A DNA stretch of 17,997 bases from Candidatus Aminicenantota bacterium (GTDB taxonomy: Bacteria > Acidobacteriota > Aminicenantia > Aminicenantales > Aminicenantaceae): positions 1 to 17,997 of the forward strand of contig JAFGNQ010000162.1 of assembly GCA_016926925.1 (NCBI GenBank). Reading direction: 5' to 3'. The notes under the pieces are model-generated. The model ran no database searches. It had not been told where the DNA came from and worked only from the letters and a program-made list of their open reading frames with translations. Positions within the stretch are counted from its first letter, which is position 1, and each line of letters begins with the position of its first letter. This document shows, one piece after another, positions 7,768 to 15,068 of the stretch. The translations under genes and the position numbers were made by a program.

Positions 7768-7773
7768 GATGTT

Positions 7774-7872
7774 TTTATCGATACAGAATATCCGGGGTAG
7801 TTGGAGGCCCATTCCAAACCAGGATCGATACTTCCGTGCTGAGAAAAATCGGATATTTCCCGAGGAGGAAAA
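7774..7872 (+). promoter_or_regulatory. Structured 5' leader before the 360-aa secreted protein
   Basis: The leader holds an 8-bp outer stem, AATATCCG (7787-7794) with CGGATATT (7850-7857), closing a loop of about 55 nt with an inner hairpin TTGGA (7801-7805)/TCCAA (7813-7817). The outer stem ends 5 nt before AGGAGG (7863-7868), so folding could affect ribosome access. The octamer ATCGATAC also occurs twice (7777-7784 and 7824-7831). I recognise no known riboswitch consensus. Confidence 0.35.
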
Positions 7873-8955
7873 ATGAAAGGAAAAATCCTCACGACCACAA
7901 TCATAATTCTTGGACTCGGTCTATGTTTTCTAGCAAACCCGTGCCTTCAGGCAATGCAAAAGAAAAATGACCAGGACAATCAGACCGTTTACATCCCGAA
8001 AGAAGTCAAGCAGGTCTTCAAAGACGGGATCAAAACCCGGCAAGCACGCCTGGACATCCCCTTCGAAATGATAAAACACCTCTACTTGCCTGCGCGTGAA
8101 AACGTGCACAGCGTCTTCTTTTTCAAAATAAAGAACTCCGATTTGGGCTTTGTCCCGATGGCACCCGCGGCAGAACAGGACAAAAAAGATAAAAATCAAG
8201 AGCCAGAACAAGAAGCCTCGGAGACTCAAGGAATGCTCCAGACAAAGTCTCACGCCTTCCTTCAGTTCGATCGACTCGATGGTGATTTCACGAGAGAAGT
8301 CTATGTCCCCATAGACTTCCAAGTAGAAGAGGCTACCTTCAATCCTGAGGAAGACGCGATTTGCTCGACCGGGTACCCCCTTCCCCCCGGAAACTACCTT
8401 CTTTCCTTCGCCATAGCCTCATCGGATCTGAAAAAAATCGGGACACAATACTTCGAATTCTCACTCCCGAATGCCGCGGAGTTCACCGATACCCTGGACA
8501 CCACTCCCATATTTTTTGTTAAAAAACTGACCCAGATGGCATCTCCCGAGATGAAAGTGGTGATCCACAGAGATTACTTCACGTACTCGGTTCTCCAAAT
8601 CACACCCAACATGGAAAGCAAATTCGCACCCGGCGAAAACCTGGATATTTTCTTCTTCCTTTTCGGCGCACAGCCTAATGCCCAGGACGTCTTCGATATC
8701 GATGCCGCCTATCAGGTCGTTCAAGACGACAAGCCCATCATCAAGTTTGCAGGCACCAAATACACCACACCCATCATCAGCCAGCCCCTTCCTCTCAAGA
8801 AAACCGTAATTGTACAAACTCAGGAAGGAGACCAAAAAACAGAGAAGAAAGAAACAAAAGATCTGGATCCGGGTTCGTACACATTGATCATTGAACTCAA
8901 GTGCAACAACACCGGACTGTCCGTAACGAAGAACATAGACTTTACGCTAGAATAA
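7873..8955 (+). CDS. Secreted protein of unknown function, beta-rich
   Basis: I do not recognise a family for this 360-aa protein. Residues 1-27 are a signal peptide (MKGK, hydrophobic core, LQA at the likely cut site), so it should act in the periplasm or outside the cell. Residues 36-95 begin the mature domain. A charged, low-complexity stretch (about 101-120, rich in E, K, D, Q) interrupts it and looks like a flexible insert. The rest is dominated by alternating hydrophobic strands and includes two similar turns, PPGNYLLSFAI (171-181) and DPGSYTLIIEL (332-342), typical of immunoglobulin-like beta sandwiches that end a strand in PGxYxL. There may be two such domains (about 120-200 and 225-360). 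No catalytic motif is visible. It has a strong AGGAGG ribosome-binding site and its own promoter and leader. Confidence 0.85.
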   Translation: MKGKILTTTIIILGLGLCFLANPCLQAMQKKNDQDNQTVYIPKEVKQVFKDGIKTRQARLDIPFEMIKHLYLPARENVHSVFFFKIKNSDLGFVPMAPAAEQDKKDKNQEPEQEASETQGMLQTKSHAFLQFDRLDGDFTREVYVPIDFQVEEATFNPEEDAICSTGYPLPPGNYLLSFAIASSDLKKIGTQYFEFSLPNAAEFTDTLDTTPIFFVKKLTQMASPEMKVVIHRDYFTYSVLQITPNMESKFAPGENLDIFFFLFGAQPNAQDVFDIDAAYQVVQDDKPIIKFAGTKYTTPIISQPLPLKKTVIVQTQEGDQKTEKKETKDLDPGSYTLIIELKCNNTGLSVTKNIDFTLE

Positions 8956-9258
8956 AACGACCCTCCTGCATTCGAAAAGACGGTTCTGCATCAGACTGAG
9001 CCGAAATCAAGAGTGGTTTTTTTCGCCTAACCTTCGGCCTCCATCCTTTCAATCCCGCAGCAAGCCCCATATTACCGCTATGCAGCCTGACTCGATGTCC
9101 GACCGGCAGCAGTCTCACGCGACTAAAGTATTGAAGCGGGATTTCTGCGTGAACCCGGATTTCAAAGCTAGGGATTGGCCTATTGAAAAAGATGCCGATT
9201 TGACATTTGCCGCGGAGGCAGGTAAATTTTTGATGAGAAGGGTATCGAGGAGGGAGAG
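8956..9258 (+). promoter_or_regulatory. Intergenic region with the promoter and ribosome-binding site of the protease-TPR gene
   Basis: About 300 nt without a supported gene. TTGACA (9200-9205), a 17-nt spacer and TAAATT (9223-9228) form a good promoter. AGGAGGG (9248-9254) sits 4 nt before the ATG at 9259. A weak imperfect stem, GGTTC with GAGCC, is near 8983-9003, but the T-run at about 9018-9024 is too far away for it to be a clear terminator. Confidence 0.6.
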
Positions 9259-11178
9259 ATGAAAAAAACGACGAGGATATTTTTGTGGCTCTTCATCTGT
9301 TTTCTGACTACAGCATCCTTTTCTTCAGCACTCCAGGAAGAGGCTGAGGCTTTAAATGAAAGCGATAAGGCCGTCGTAACTCTGGTCGCTTACGATGCAA
9401 ACAATAAGGAAGTGGCAACGGGAAAAGCCGTCCTCATCTCTGCTGACGGATATGCGCTGACCAGTTATCATCTCATCTGCCAGGCCGAATCCGCAGAAGT
9501 CGAGATCCCCAAAGTCAAGACAGCCAGGACGAAAGTGGATTGGGAAAGTGTGTTTTCTCCAACCGCCTCTGCTCAAGACGCCGAAAATAAAAAACAGAAA
9601 TCTAAAGGAAAACGCGTGGAGGTCCTGGGAATCGTTGCTGTGGACAAAAACCTGGATCTAGCATTACTCAAGATCAAGGGTCAGGGGCATCCCTCAGCCC
9701 CTCTCTGTCTCGAGGACAAGCTCGTAATCGGAAGCAAGAACATCGTCGTCGCGGATGAAGACTCCGTGGCTGATACAAGCATTACAGGTATCGTCCCTCT
9801 GACAAAGACGCAAAGAATCGCACAGTGCAACATCACCATTCCCCCGGAGATGAGTGGATCCCCACTATTCAATTCCGCCGGCGAGGTTACGGGCATCGCC
9901 TGCAGCGCGGGAGAAATCAGGAATTTGATTTTCCCGGCCAGTTATGCGCAGCATCTCATGCAAAGCAAACAGGTCACTCCTCTCGATAAAATCGAGCATG
10001 AAAATTACTTTGCCACACCCGAAGGGCTCTATCTCAAGGGATTGGCCTATGCTTTGATGGAAAACAACGCCAACGCCATCGGACTCATTCAAGAATCTCT
10101 CAGGCTGAAGCCCGGTAATCCCGATGCCTTAGCCCAGATGGGATCTCTTTACAGCAAGATGCGCCAATATGACAAAGCTTCCGAGTACTACACACAAGCC
10201 TTGGGTGTCGACCCCGATAACTTCAGAACAGCTTATGAGTTGGGAGTCAGTTACATCAAGCTGAACAAGCCGGACCAAGCCGTAGCCCCGCTGGAGCAAA
10301 GCACTCAAAAAAATCCTGATTTCCCAGATGCTTATTACAACCTGGGGCTTGCCTATCAGTCACTGGATCAGCTGGAGAACGCCGCACGCGCCTTCGAAGA
10401 GTTCGTAAAAATCAACCCAGGTCCCGCCTGGACAGGCCTCAATCAGTTGGGTTCCATCTACATGGAGCTCAACCAATACGAAAAGGCGGTGACCGCGTTC
10501 GAAGAAGTTATCAAGACCAATCCCGACGACCTCAAAGCTCACTACAATATGGCTTTGGCACATGACAATTTGAGGAATTATGATCAAGCTGCAGTCCACT
10601 ACAGAAAGCTCATAGAACTCAACCCGAAGGATTCAGGGTCCTACTACAACTTCCTGTTTCGCTTATACGACAAAGCGGGAGATTTTGAGAATGCCATCCT
10701 GGTCAGTCAGGAAATCATCGACCTCGCCCCTGACAATCCCCAAAACCACTACAACTCAGGGTATGCCTACCTGAAAAAGGAAGACTATGCAAACGCCCTG
10801 AGTGCTTTCCAGAAGGCTCTTGAGCTCAACCCCGGCTTCGATCTGGCCTACTTCCAAATCGGCTTCGTGCATTTCAAACAACAGAAATATGCCGAAGCAA
10901 TAGATGCCCTCACAAAATTCACCGAGCTCAAGCCTGACAACCCCGATGCCTTCTACCTTTTGGGAACGAGCCACCTCCAGCTCAAACAATACGAAAAAGC
11001 ACTCCAGCCTCTTGTCAAATGTACCGAGCTCAAAGAAGATCATGCTTATGCACATTACAACCTGGGAATAGCCTACTATGTTCTCAAAGACCGGTACAGT
11101 GCCAACATGAAAATCGATCTTCTTCAAAAGCTGAATCCTGAACTCGCAGAGAAACTGCGGCAAGTAATCAGCCGGTAG
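9259..11178 (+). CDS. Secreted trypsin-like serine protease domain fused to 11 TPR repeats
   Basis: A 639-aa exported protein. Residues 1-24 form a signal peptide (cut near SSA-LQ). Residues about 35-235 resemble a trypsin/DegP-like fold with the triad His71 (TSYHLI), Asp133 (NLDLALLK) and Ser199 (PEMSGSPLFNSAGEVTGI). The motif before Ser199 is P-E-M-S-G-S-P instead of the usual G-N/D-S-G-G-P, so the glycine that normally helps form the oxyanion hole is replaced by Glu197. Activity may be reduced or lost. A charged, Lys-rich insert lies at about 105-119. From about 253 to 626 there are 11 tandem TPRs of 34 residues each, a protein-binding superhelix. There is no PDZ domain, unlike DegP/HtrA. 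It likely acts in the periplasm as a protease or scaffold. Its target is unknown. Confidence 0.9.
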   Translation: MKKTTRIFLWLFICFLTTASFSSALQEEAEALNESDKAVVTLVAYDANNKEVATGKAVLISADGYALTSYHLICQAESAEVEIPKVKTARTKVDWESVFSPTASAQDAENKKQKSKGKRVEVLGIVAVDKNLDLALLKIKGQGHPSAPLCLEDKLVIGSKNIVVADEDSVADTSITGIVPLTKTQRIAQCNITIPPEMSGSPLFNSAGEVTGIACSAGEIRNLIFPASYAQHLMQSKQVTPLDKIEHENYFATPEGLYLKGLAYALMENNANAIGLIQESLRLKPGNPDALAQMGSLYSKMRQYDKASEYYTQALGVDPDNFRTAYELGVSYIKLNKPDQAVAPLEQSTQKNPDFPDAYYNLGLAYQSLDQLENAARAFEEFVKINPGPAWTGLNQLGSIYMELNQYEKAVTAFEEVIKTNPDDLKAHYNMALAHDNLRNYDQAAVHYRKLIELNPKDSGSYYNFLFRLYDKAGDFENAILVSQEIIDLAPDNPQNHYNSGYAYLKKEDYANALSAFQKALELNPGFDLAYFQIGFVHFKQQKYAEAIDALTKFTELKPDNPDAFYLLGTSHLQLKQYEKALQPLVKCTELKEDHAYAHYNLGIAYYVLKDRYSANMKIDLLQKLNPELAEKLRQVISR

Positions 11179-11203
11179 CTATCCAATTTTTAAAACCTGA
11201 AAA

Positions 11204-11236
11204 AGAAGGCGTCTTCCGAAGAAGAGGACCCTTTCT
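11204..11236 (+). terminator. Possible terminator hairpin after the protease-TPR gene
   Basis: An imperfect hairpin with inner stem TCTTC/GAAGA around a CGAA loop (11212-11225) is extended by AGAAGG (11204-11209) pairing with the CCCTTTCT strand (11229-11236). It lies 25 nt after the stop. There is no clean T-tract behind it, so intrinsic termination is uncertain. Confidence 0.3.
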
Positions 11237-11390
11237 CAAAATCCAAAGGAAGCGCCACCGCCTGACTCCCTTTCAGCCTGCATGGATTCCTCTGTTCCGG
11301 TCAACAAACGGGAGAAATGGCTGAAAATCAGGTAAAATATTCTTTTTCTTGTAATGAGAAATTATATCCGATACACTTGAAGACCTCCAC

Positions 11391-12683
11391 ATGAAATACG
11401 TCGCCGACCTTCACATTCACTCCAAATTTTCCCGGGCTACATCTCGGGAGATGACCCTGGACACTCTAGCAAGCTGGGCAAAGGTCAAAGGAATATCCCT
11501 CGTTGCCACAGGGGATATCACACACCCTGAGTGGCTTTTCTTGGCCAAAGAAAAGCTCGTGCCCTCAGGGAACGGATTCTTTCAACTCAAAAACATCCTT
11601 CCGCCCAGCAATGATTCTCTAAAATCCATCCCTGTCTCTCCCCAGGACGTCTCTTTTATACTCACAGCCGAGATCAGCTTCATCTATTCCAAAAAAGGCA
11701 AGGTTCGAAAAATCCACATATTGCTTTTAGCCCCGGATTTTGAATCCATCGACAAAATAAACAACCGGCTTTCCGGAATAGGCAATCTGAGATCCGACGG
11801 ACGCCCCATACTGGGCCTTGACGCCAAAGACTTCGTAAAAATCGTGGCCAATATTTGTCCCCGATGTGTGGTGATACCCGCCCATATCTGGACACCCTGG
11901 TTTTCCCTCTTCGGGGCCAATTCAGGATTCGACGCGATTGAGGAGTGCTTCGAGGAGATGACACCCTTCATTTTTGCACTGGAGACGGGCTTATCCTCGG
12001 ACCCTGCCATGAACTGGCAGCTTTCCTGTCTTGACAAATACAGCCTGATTTCAAATTCCGATGCACACTCCCCTGCACGGATCGGAAGAGAGGCAAATGT
12101 CTTCGACGCCGAATTCAGCTACGAGGGACTCGTCAATGCGATAAAACGCAAGGATCCGGAAAAATTCATCTACACTGTGGAGTTTTTTCCTCAAGAAGGA
12201 AAATACCATTACGACGGTCATCGGAAATGCGATGTGGTCCTCTCTCCTCAGGAAACCTTGCGGAATAACGGTATATGCCCGCGCTGCGGAAAAAAGCTGA
12301 CGGTTGGAGTCATGCACAGAATATTGGAATTATCGGACCGCGAGCCCGGCCAAGTCCCCCCGATGAAAATTCCTTTTAAACATCTGATACCTTTGAACGA
12401 AATCATAGCGCAAGCCATCGGGAAAACAGCAGAGTGCAAAAGCGTTTGGGACATTTATTTCCGCTTTATCCATGAATTCGGAAACGAACAAACGATCCTG
12501 ACCGACGTTCCTGCAGAGCGCTTGAAACAGTTCAGCTCGGAACGTATCGGAAACGGAATCGAGAGGATGAGAAGAGGTCAAGTCAAAATCATTCCAGGTC
12601 ATGACGGCACATACGGAGTTATCGACCTCTTCGGCAATGAAACGGCGGCCGACAAGGAAGAGGGACAGCTCTCTCTGTTTTAG
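11391..12683 (+). CDS. endoQ: Endonuclease Q (PHP-domain DNA repair nuclease) with a C-terminal beta-clamp motif
   Basis: A 430-aa protein of the TIGR00375/EndoQ type, often mislabelled UvrD-like or PHP protein. Characterised EndoQ (Thermococcales, Bacillus pumilus) nicks DNA 5' of deaminated bases such as hypoxanthine and uracil. The PHP metal site is complete: DLHIHS (6-11), TGD (40-42), Glu94, His109, His165 (PAHIWTPW), Glu198 (ALETGLSSD), and Asp224/His226 (SNSDAHS). A zinc-binding segment follows, with HYDGHRKC (273-280) and CPRC (296-299). The C-terminal half contains a helical region including an ERIGNGIERMRRGQVKI stretch (384-400), a helix-hairpin-helix-like element. The last five residues are QLSLF, matching the bacterial sliding-clamp-binding consensus. 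The ATG is forced by the metal motif at residue 6, although no clear ribosome-binding site precedes it. It appears to be a single gene. Confidence 0.92.
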   Translation: MKYVADLHIHSKFSRATSREMTLDTLASWAKVKGISLVATGDITHPEWLFLAKEKLVPSGNGFFQLKNILPPSNDSLKSIPVSPQDVSFILTAEISFIYSKKGKVRKIHILLLAPDFESIDKINNRLSGIGNLRSDGRPILGLDAKDFVKIVANICPRCVVIPAHIWTPWFSLFGANSGFDAIEECFEEMTPFIFALETGLSSDPAMNWQLSCLDKYSLISNSDAHSPARIGREANVFDAEFSYEGLVNAIKRKDPEKFIYTVEFFPQEGKYHYDGHRKCDVVLSPQETLRNNGICPRCGKKLTVGVMHRILELSDREPGQVPPMKIPFKHLIPLNEIIAQAIGKTAECKSVWDIYFRFIHEFGNEQTILTDVPAERLKQFSSERIGNGIERMRRGQVKIIPGHDGTYGVIDLFGNETAADKEEGQLSLF

Positions 12684-12888
12684 CTGCAATGAGACGAGCC
12701 CAGACCCAACCGCAAAAATTTCTTTACTCACAAAAAAAATAACTCTGGATTTGCAATTTCTTTTTTTGTATTCTAATCAACTTGGACGCCCTCCGGGTTT
12801 CTGCTGTCCGGTAGCTGCATCGAGCGGACGGTTGATTTCGGCATTTTTTTCAATAATTTAGGTAGCGAACGAGTGCAAAGATACGAAT
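12684..12888 (+). promoter_or_regulatory. Leader region upstream of the ClC gene with a 7-bp hairpin
   Basis: CTGTCCG (12804-12810) pairs with CGGACGG (12825-12831) around a 14-nt loop, with one G-U pair. A weak promoter candidate lies upstream: TGGATT (12746-12751), 17 nt, TATTCT (12769-12774). A T-run (12844-12850) comes 12 nt after the hairpin, so it could also be a poor terminator for EndoQ. The hairpin does not match the fluoride (crcB) riboswitch pattern. No strong ribosome-binding site precedes the ATG at 12889. Confidence 0.35.
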
Positions 12889-14889
12889 ATGAGCTTGAAT
12901 TTTCGGAACCATGAATTTACAGAACACTTTCGGCTCATTCTGCTCGCCGCTCTGATAGGCATCACGGCCGGACTCGCATCCATTCTTTTTAAGCTCATGA
13001 TTCATTTCTTCCAGGAGCTTTTTTGGAGAGCGCCGACTATCATCGCCGCAGTACGGGCACAACCTTGGTATATGACAGTGCTCATCCCGGCAGCAGGAGG
13101 TCTGCTCGTCGGCCCCTTGATCTACTTCGGCGCTCGAGAAGCCAAGGGACACGGAGTTCCCGAAATAATGGAATCCTTGGTCTTCCATTCGGGCAGGATT
13201 CGTAACCAGGTGTCGATCATCAAAGCCCTGGCATCCTCGATCTGCATAGGCTCGGGCGGCTCTTCCGGAAGGGAAGGCCCGATTGTCCAAATCAGCTCCA
13301 GCTTGGCATCCTCTATAGGCCAACTTTTCCGTATAAATGAACGGGGCATGCGAACTCTTGTTGCGGCAGGGGCAGGAGCTGGAATCGGAGCTACGTTCAA
13401 CGCCCCCATAGCCGGTGCATTGTTTGCAGTCGAGATCATTTTAGGAGAATTCGGGGTTTACGCCTTCAGCCCCATCATTGTAGCTTCGGTCCTGGCCACG
13501 CTCACCTCCCGCTTCATAACGGGGGATTTTTCCGCTTTCACGGTTCCGAAATACACTCTCATCAGCATATGGGAAATCGGTCCTTATATCATCCTGGGAA
13601 TAGTCAGCGGGATCGTGGCCATCCTCTTTATCGAAACTCTGTATTTTCTGGAAGACAAATTCGACAGGCTCCGACTCCATCCCCTCGTCAAACCAGCCCT
13701 CGGCGGGCTTGTCGTCGGCGCGATCGGCCTGGGATTTCCTCAAGTCTTCGGCGTCAGCTACGAAGCAATAGATACGGGATTGACAGGTCAAATCGGCATC
13801 GGGCTGGCCCTAGGCCTGGTTTTTGCCAAAATCCTCAGCACATCTTTTACGCTCGGTTCGGGAGGCTCCGGAGGTATCTTCGCTCCCTCACTCTTCATGG
13901 GGGCTATGACCGGCAATCTCATCGGAAACTTTTTCCACTCTGTTTTTCCCAATTACATATCATCGGCAGGAGCCTTTTCCCTCGTGGGCATGGGTGCCGT
14001 GGTGGCCGGGGCCACACACGCTCCCATAACGGCCATCATCATAATTTTCGAATTGACCAATGACTACAAGATCATCCTGCCTTTGATGCTCTCTTGTATC
14101 ATTGCCTCTTTCATCACAGTCGGCATTCAAAGAGATTCGATCTATACAATGAAACTCCGCCGACGGGGCATTCTTTTCAAAGAAGGACGCGAGATGAACA
14201 TCCTGCGTTCCCTGATGGTCAGAGATTTCATCAGTGGCGACTATCAAAAATTCTTGAACACGGAGCACGGGGGAACCATCGTCGACCGGGCCATCGGAGG
14301 CAGCCATCATGCCTTCCAGATAGTGGATGCGGAGAACAATTATATCGGTTGTTTTGCGCTGAATCAGTTGAAAAAGCTGGTGCTTCAAAAGGACCTCCTC
14401 GATTCTCTCATCATCGCCGAAGACCTGGCAGTTCCGGGTATTCAGTTGAATTACGACGATAACCTGGAAACAGCCATGAGGATTTTTGGCCGCGAGGATG
14501 TGGCGGAAATCCCCGTTCTCGAGGGGAAAAAGTTCAAGGGAGTCGTCAAAAGAAAGGACGTGATCGAAGCCTACAACCACGAAATCATGAAAAGAGAAGC
14601 GACATCCGGGCTGGTGCAAAAACTGAAATTCACCCATCCCAACAAAACGTTCGACCTGAGTGCGGGATACAAAATCATGGAGATCGAAGCGCCTTCCCAA
14701 TTCTGGAATAAAAACCTTAAAGAAATCGATCTCAAAGCCGTCTACAAGATCGACGTCCTTCTGATCAAAAGGAAGTATCCGCCAAAAACCATCACCATTC
14801 CCTCCGCCGATGAAACCATCAAGAAAGGGGATGTATTGATCATAGCCGGTCTCGATCAAAACATCACCCGGCTCTTTAAAAATCGATGA
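12889..14889 (+). CDS. ClC-family chloride channel/transporter with CBS pair and TrkA-C domain
   Basis: A 666-aa inner-membrane protein. Residues about 14-415 are the ClC core, with GHGVP (87-91) in place of GSGIP, GREGP (127-131) with gating Glu129, FNAPIAGALFAVEI (170-183) and GSGGSGGIFAPS (323-334). The pore tyrosine is probably Tyr419 (DSIY). At the position of the internal proton glutamate (E203 of E. coli ClcA) the residue is Ile183, while the neighbouring Glu182 is kept. Cytoplasmic domains follow: a CBS pair (about 442-565), which usually senses adenine nucleotides, and a TrkA-C/RCK-C-type domain (about 588-663, ending GDVLIIAGLDQNITRLF), normally a ligand-binding regulatory module. 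The core plus CBS plus TrkA-C order is known in prokaryotic ClCs. Whether it works as a Cl-/H+ exchanger or a passive channel is uncertain. Confidence 0.95.
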   Translation: MSLNFRNHEFTEHFRLILLAALIGITAGLASILFKLMIHFFQELFWRAPTIIAAVRAQPWYMTVLIPAAGGLLVGPLIYFGAREAKGHGVPEIMESLVFHSGRIRNQVSIIKALASSICIGSGGSSGREGPIVQISSSLASSIGQLFRINERGMRTLVAAGAGAGIGATFNAPIAGALFAVEIILGEFGVYAFSPIIVASVLATLTSRFITGDFSAFTVPKYTLISIWEIGPYIILGIVSGIVAILFIETLYFLEDKFDRLRLHPLVKPALGGLVVGAIGLGFPQVFGVSYEAIDTGLTGQIGIGLALGLVFAKILSTSFTLGSGGSGGIFAPSLFMGAMTGNLIGNFFHSVFPNYISSAGAFSLVGMGAVVAGATHAPITAIIIIFELTNDYKIILPLMLSCIIASFITVGIQRDSIYTMKLRRRGILFKEGREMNILRSLMVRDFISGDYQKFLNTEHGGTIVDRAIGGSHHAFQIVDAENNYIGCFALNQLKKLVLQKDLLDSLIIAEDLAVPGIQLNYDDNLETAMRIFGREDVAEIPVLEGKKFKGVVKRKDVIEAYNHEIMKREATSGLVQKLKFTHPNKTFDLSAGYKIMEIEAPSQFWNKNLKEIDLKAVYKIDVLLIKRKYPPKTITIPSADETIKKGDVLIIAGLDQNITRLFKNR

Positions 14890-14915
14890 CCCTCAAGTTC
14901 GCGAGTAAAGCCTGA

Positions 14916-14935
14916 AAGGTCGTATCATACACCTT
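14916..14935 (+). terminator. Inverted repeat after the ClC gene
   Basis: AAGGT (14916-14920), a bulged C, GTA, loop TCA, TAC and ACCTT (14931-14935) form an 8-bp hairpin 27 nt after the stop. A run of nine T (14961-14969) follows, but 25 nt farther on, and it is part of the palindrome TTTTTTGCAAAAAA (14964-14977). Intrinsic termination is possible but not classical. Confidence 0.3.
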
Positions 14936-15012
14936 CCAACGCCTCCTGTTTCCTCTATTCTTTTTTTTTGCAAAAAAGGATTCTGCACAAAGTGGGGGGA
15001 GACGTCGTCATC

Positions 15013-15041
15013 TTGACATACGGAAACACGGACTATATATT
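15013..15041 (+). promoter_or_regulatory. Strong promoter of the bifunctional-nuclease gene
   Basis: TTGACA (15013-15018), a 17-nt spacer, then TATATT (15036-15041): 6/6 and 5/6 matches. Transcription should start near 15048, giving a leader of about 20 nt with GGAGG at 15059-15063. Confidence 0.7.
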
Positions 15042-15068
15042 TAAAACTTAGACATCACGGAGGCCATG

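Noticed and set aside
9080..9262. A 60-aa ORF overlapping the start of the protease-TPR gene by ATGA
   Set aside because: No ribosome-binding site, no family resemblance, and it covers the TTGACA-N17-TAAATT promoter and ribosome-binding site of the next gene. Best read as non-coding.
10021..11140. Repeated DNA (tandem repeat or CRISPR-like) in the protease-TPR gene
   Set aside because: The periodicity of 102 nt reflects degenerate 34-residue TPRs; the DNA units differ widely.
12684..12888. Fluoride riboswitch upstream of the ClC gene
   Set aside because: The conserved GGNGAUG and pseudoknot elements are not present, and the protein has GREGP rather than the altered motif of fluoride-type ClCs.
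13960..14859. A 299-aa open frame antisense to the ClC gene
   Set aside because: Composition is that of a shadow frame, with no promoter, ribosome-binding site or domain, and it lies entirely under a certain gene.
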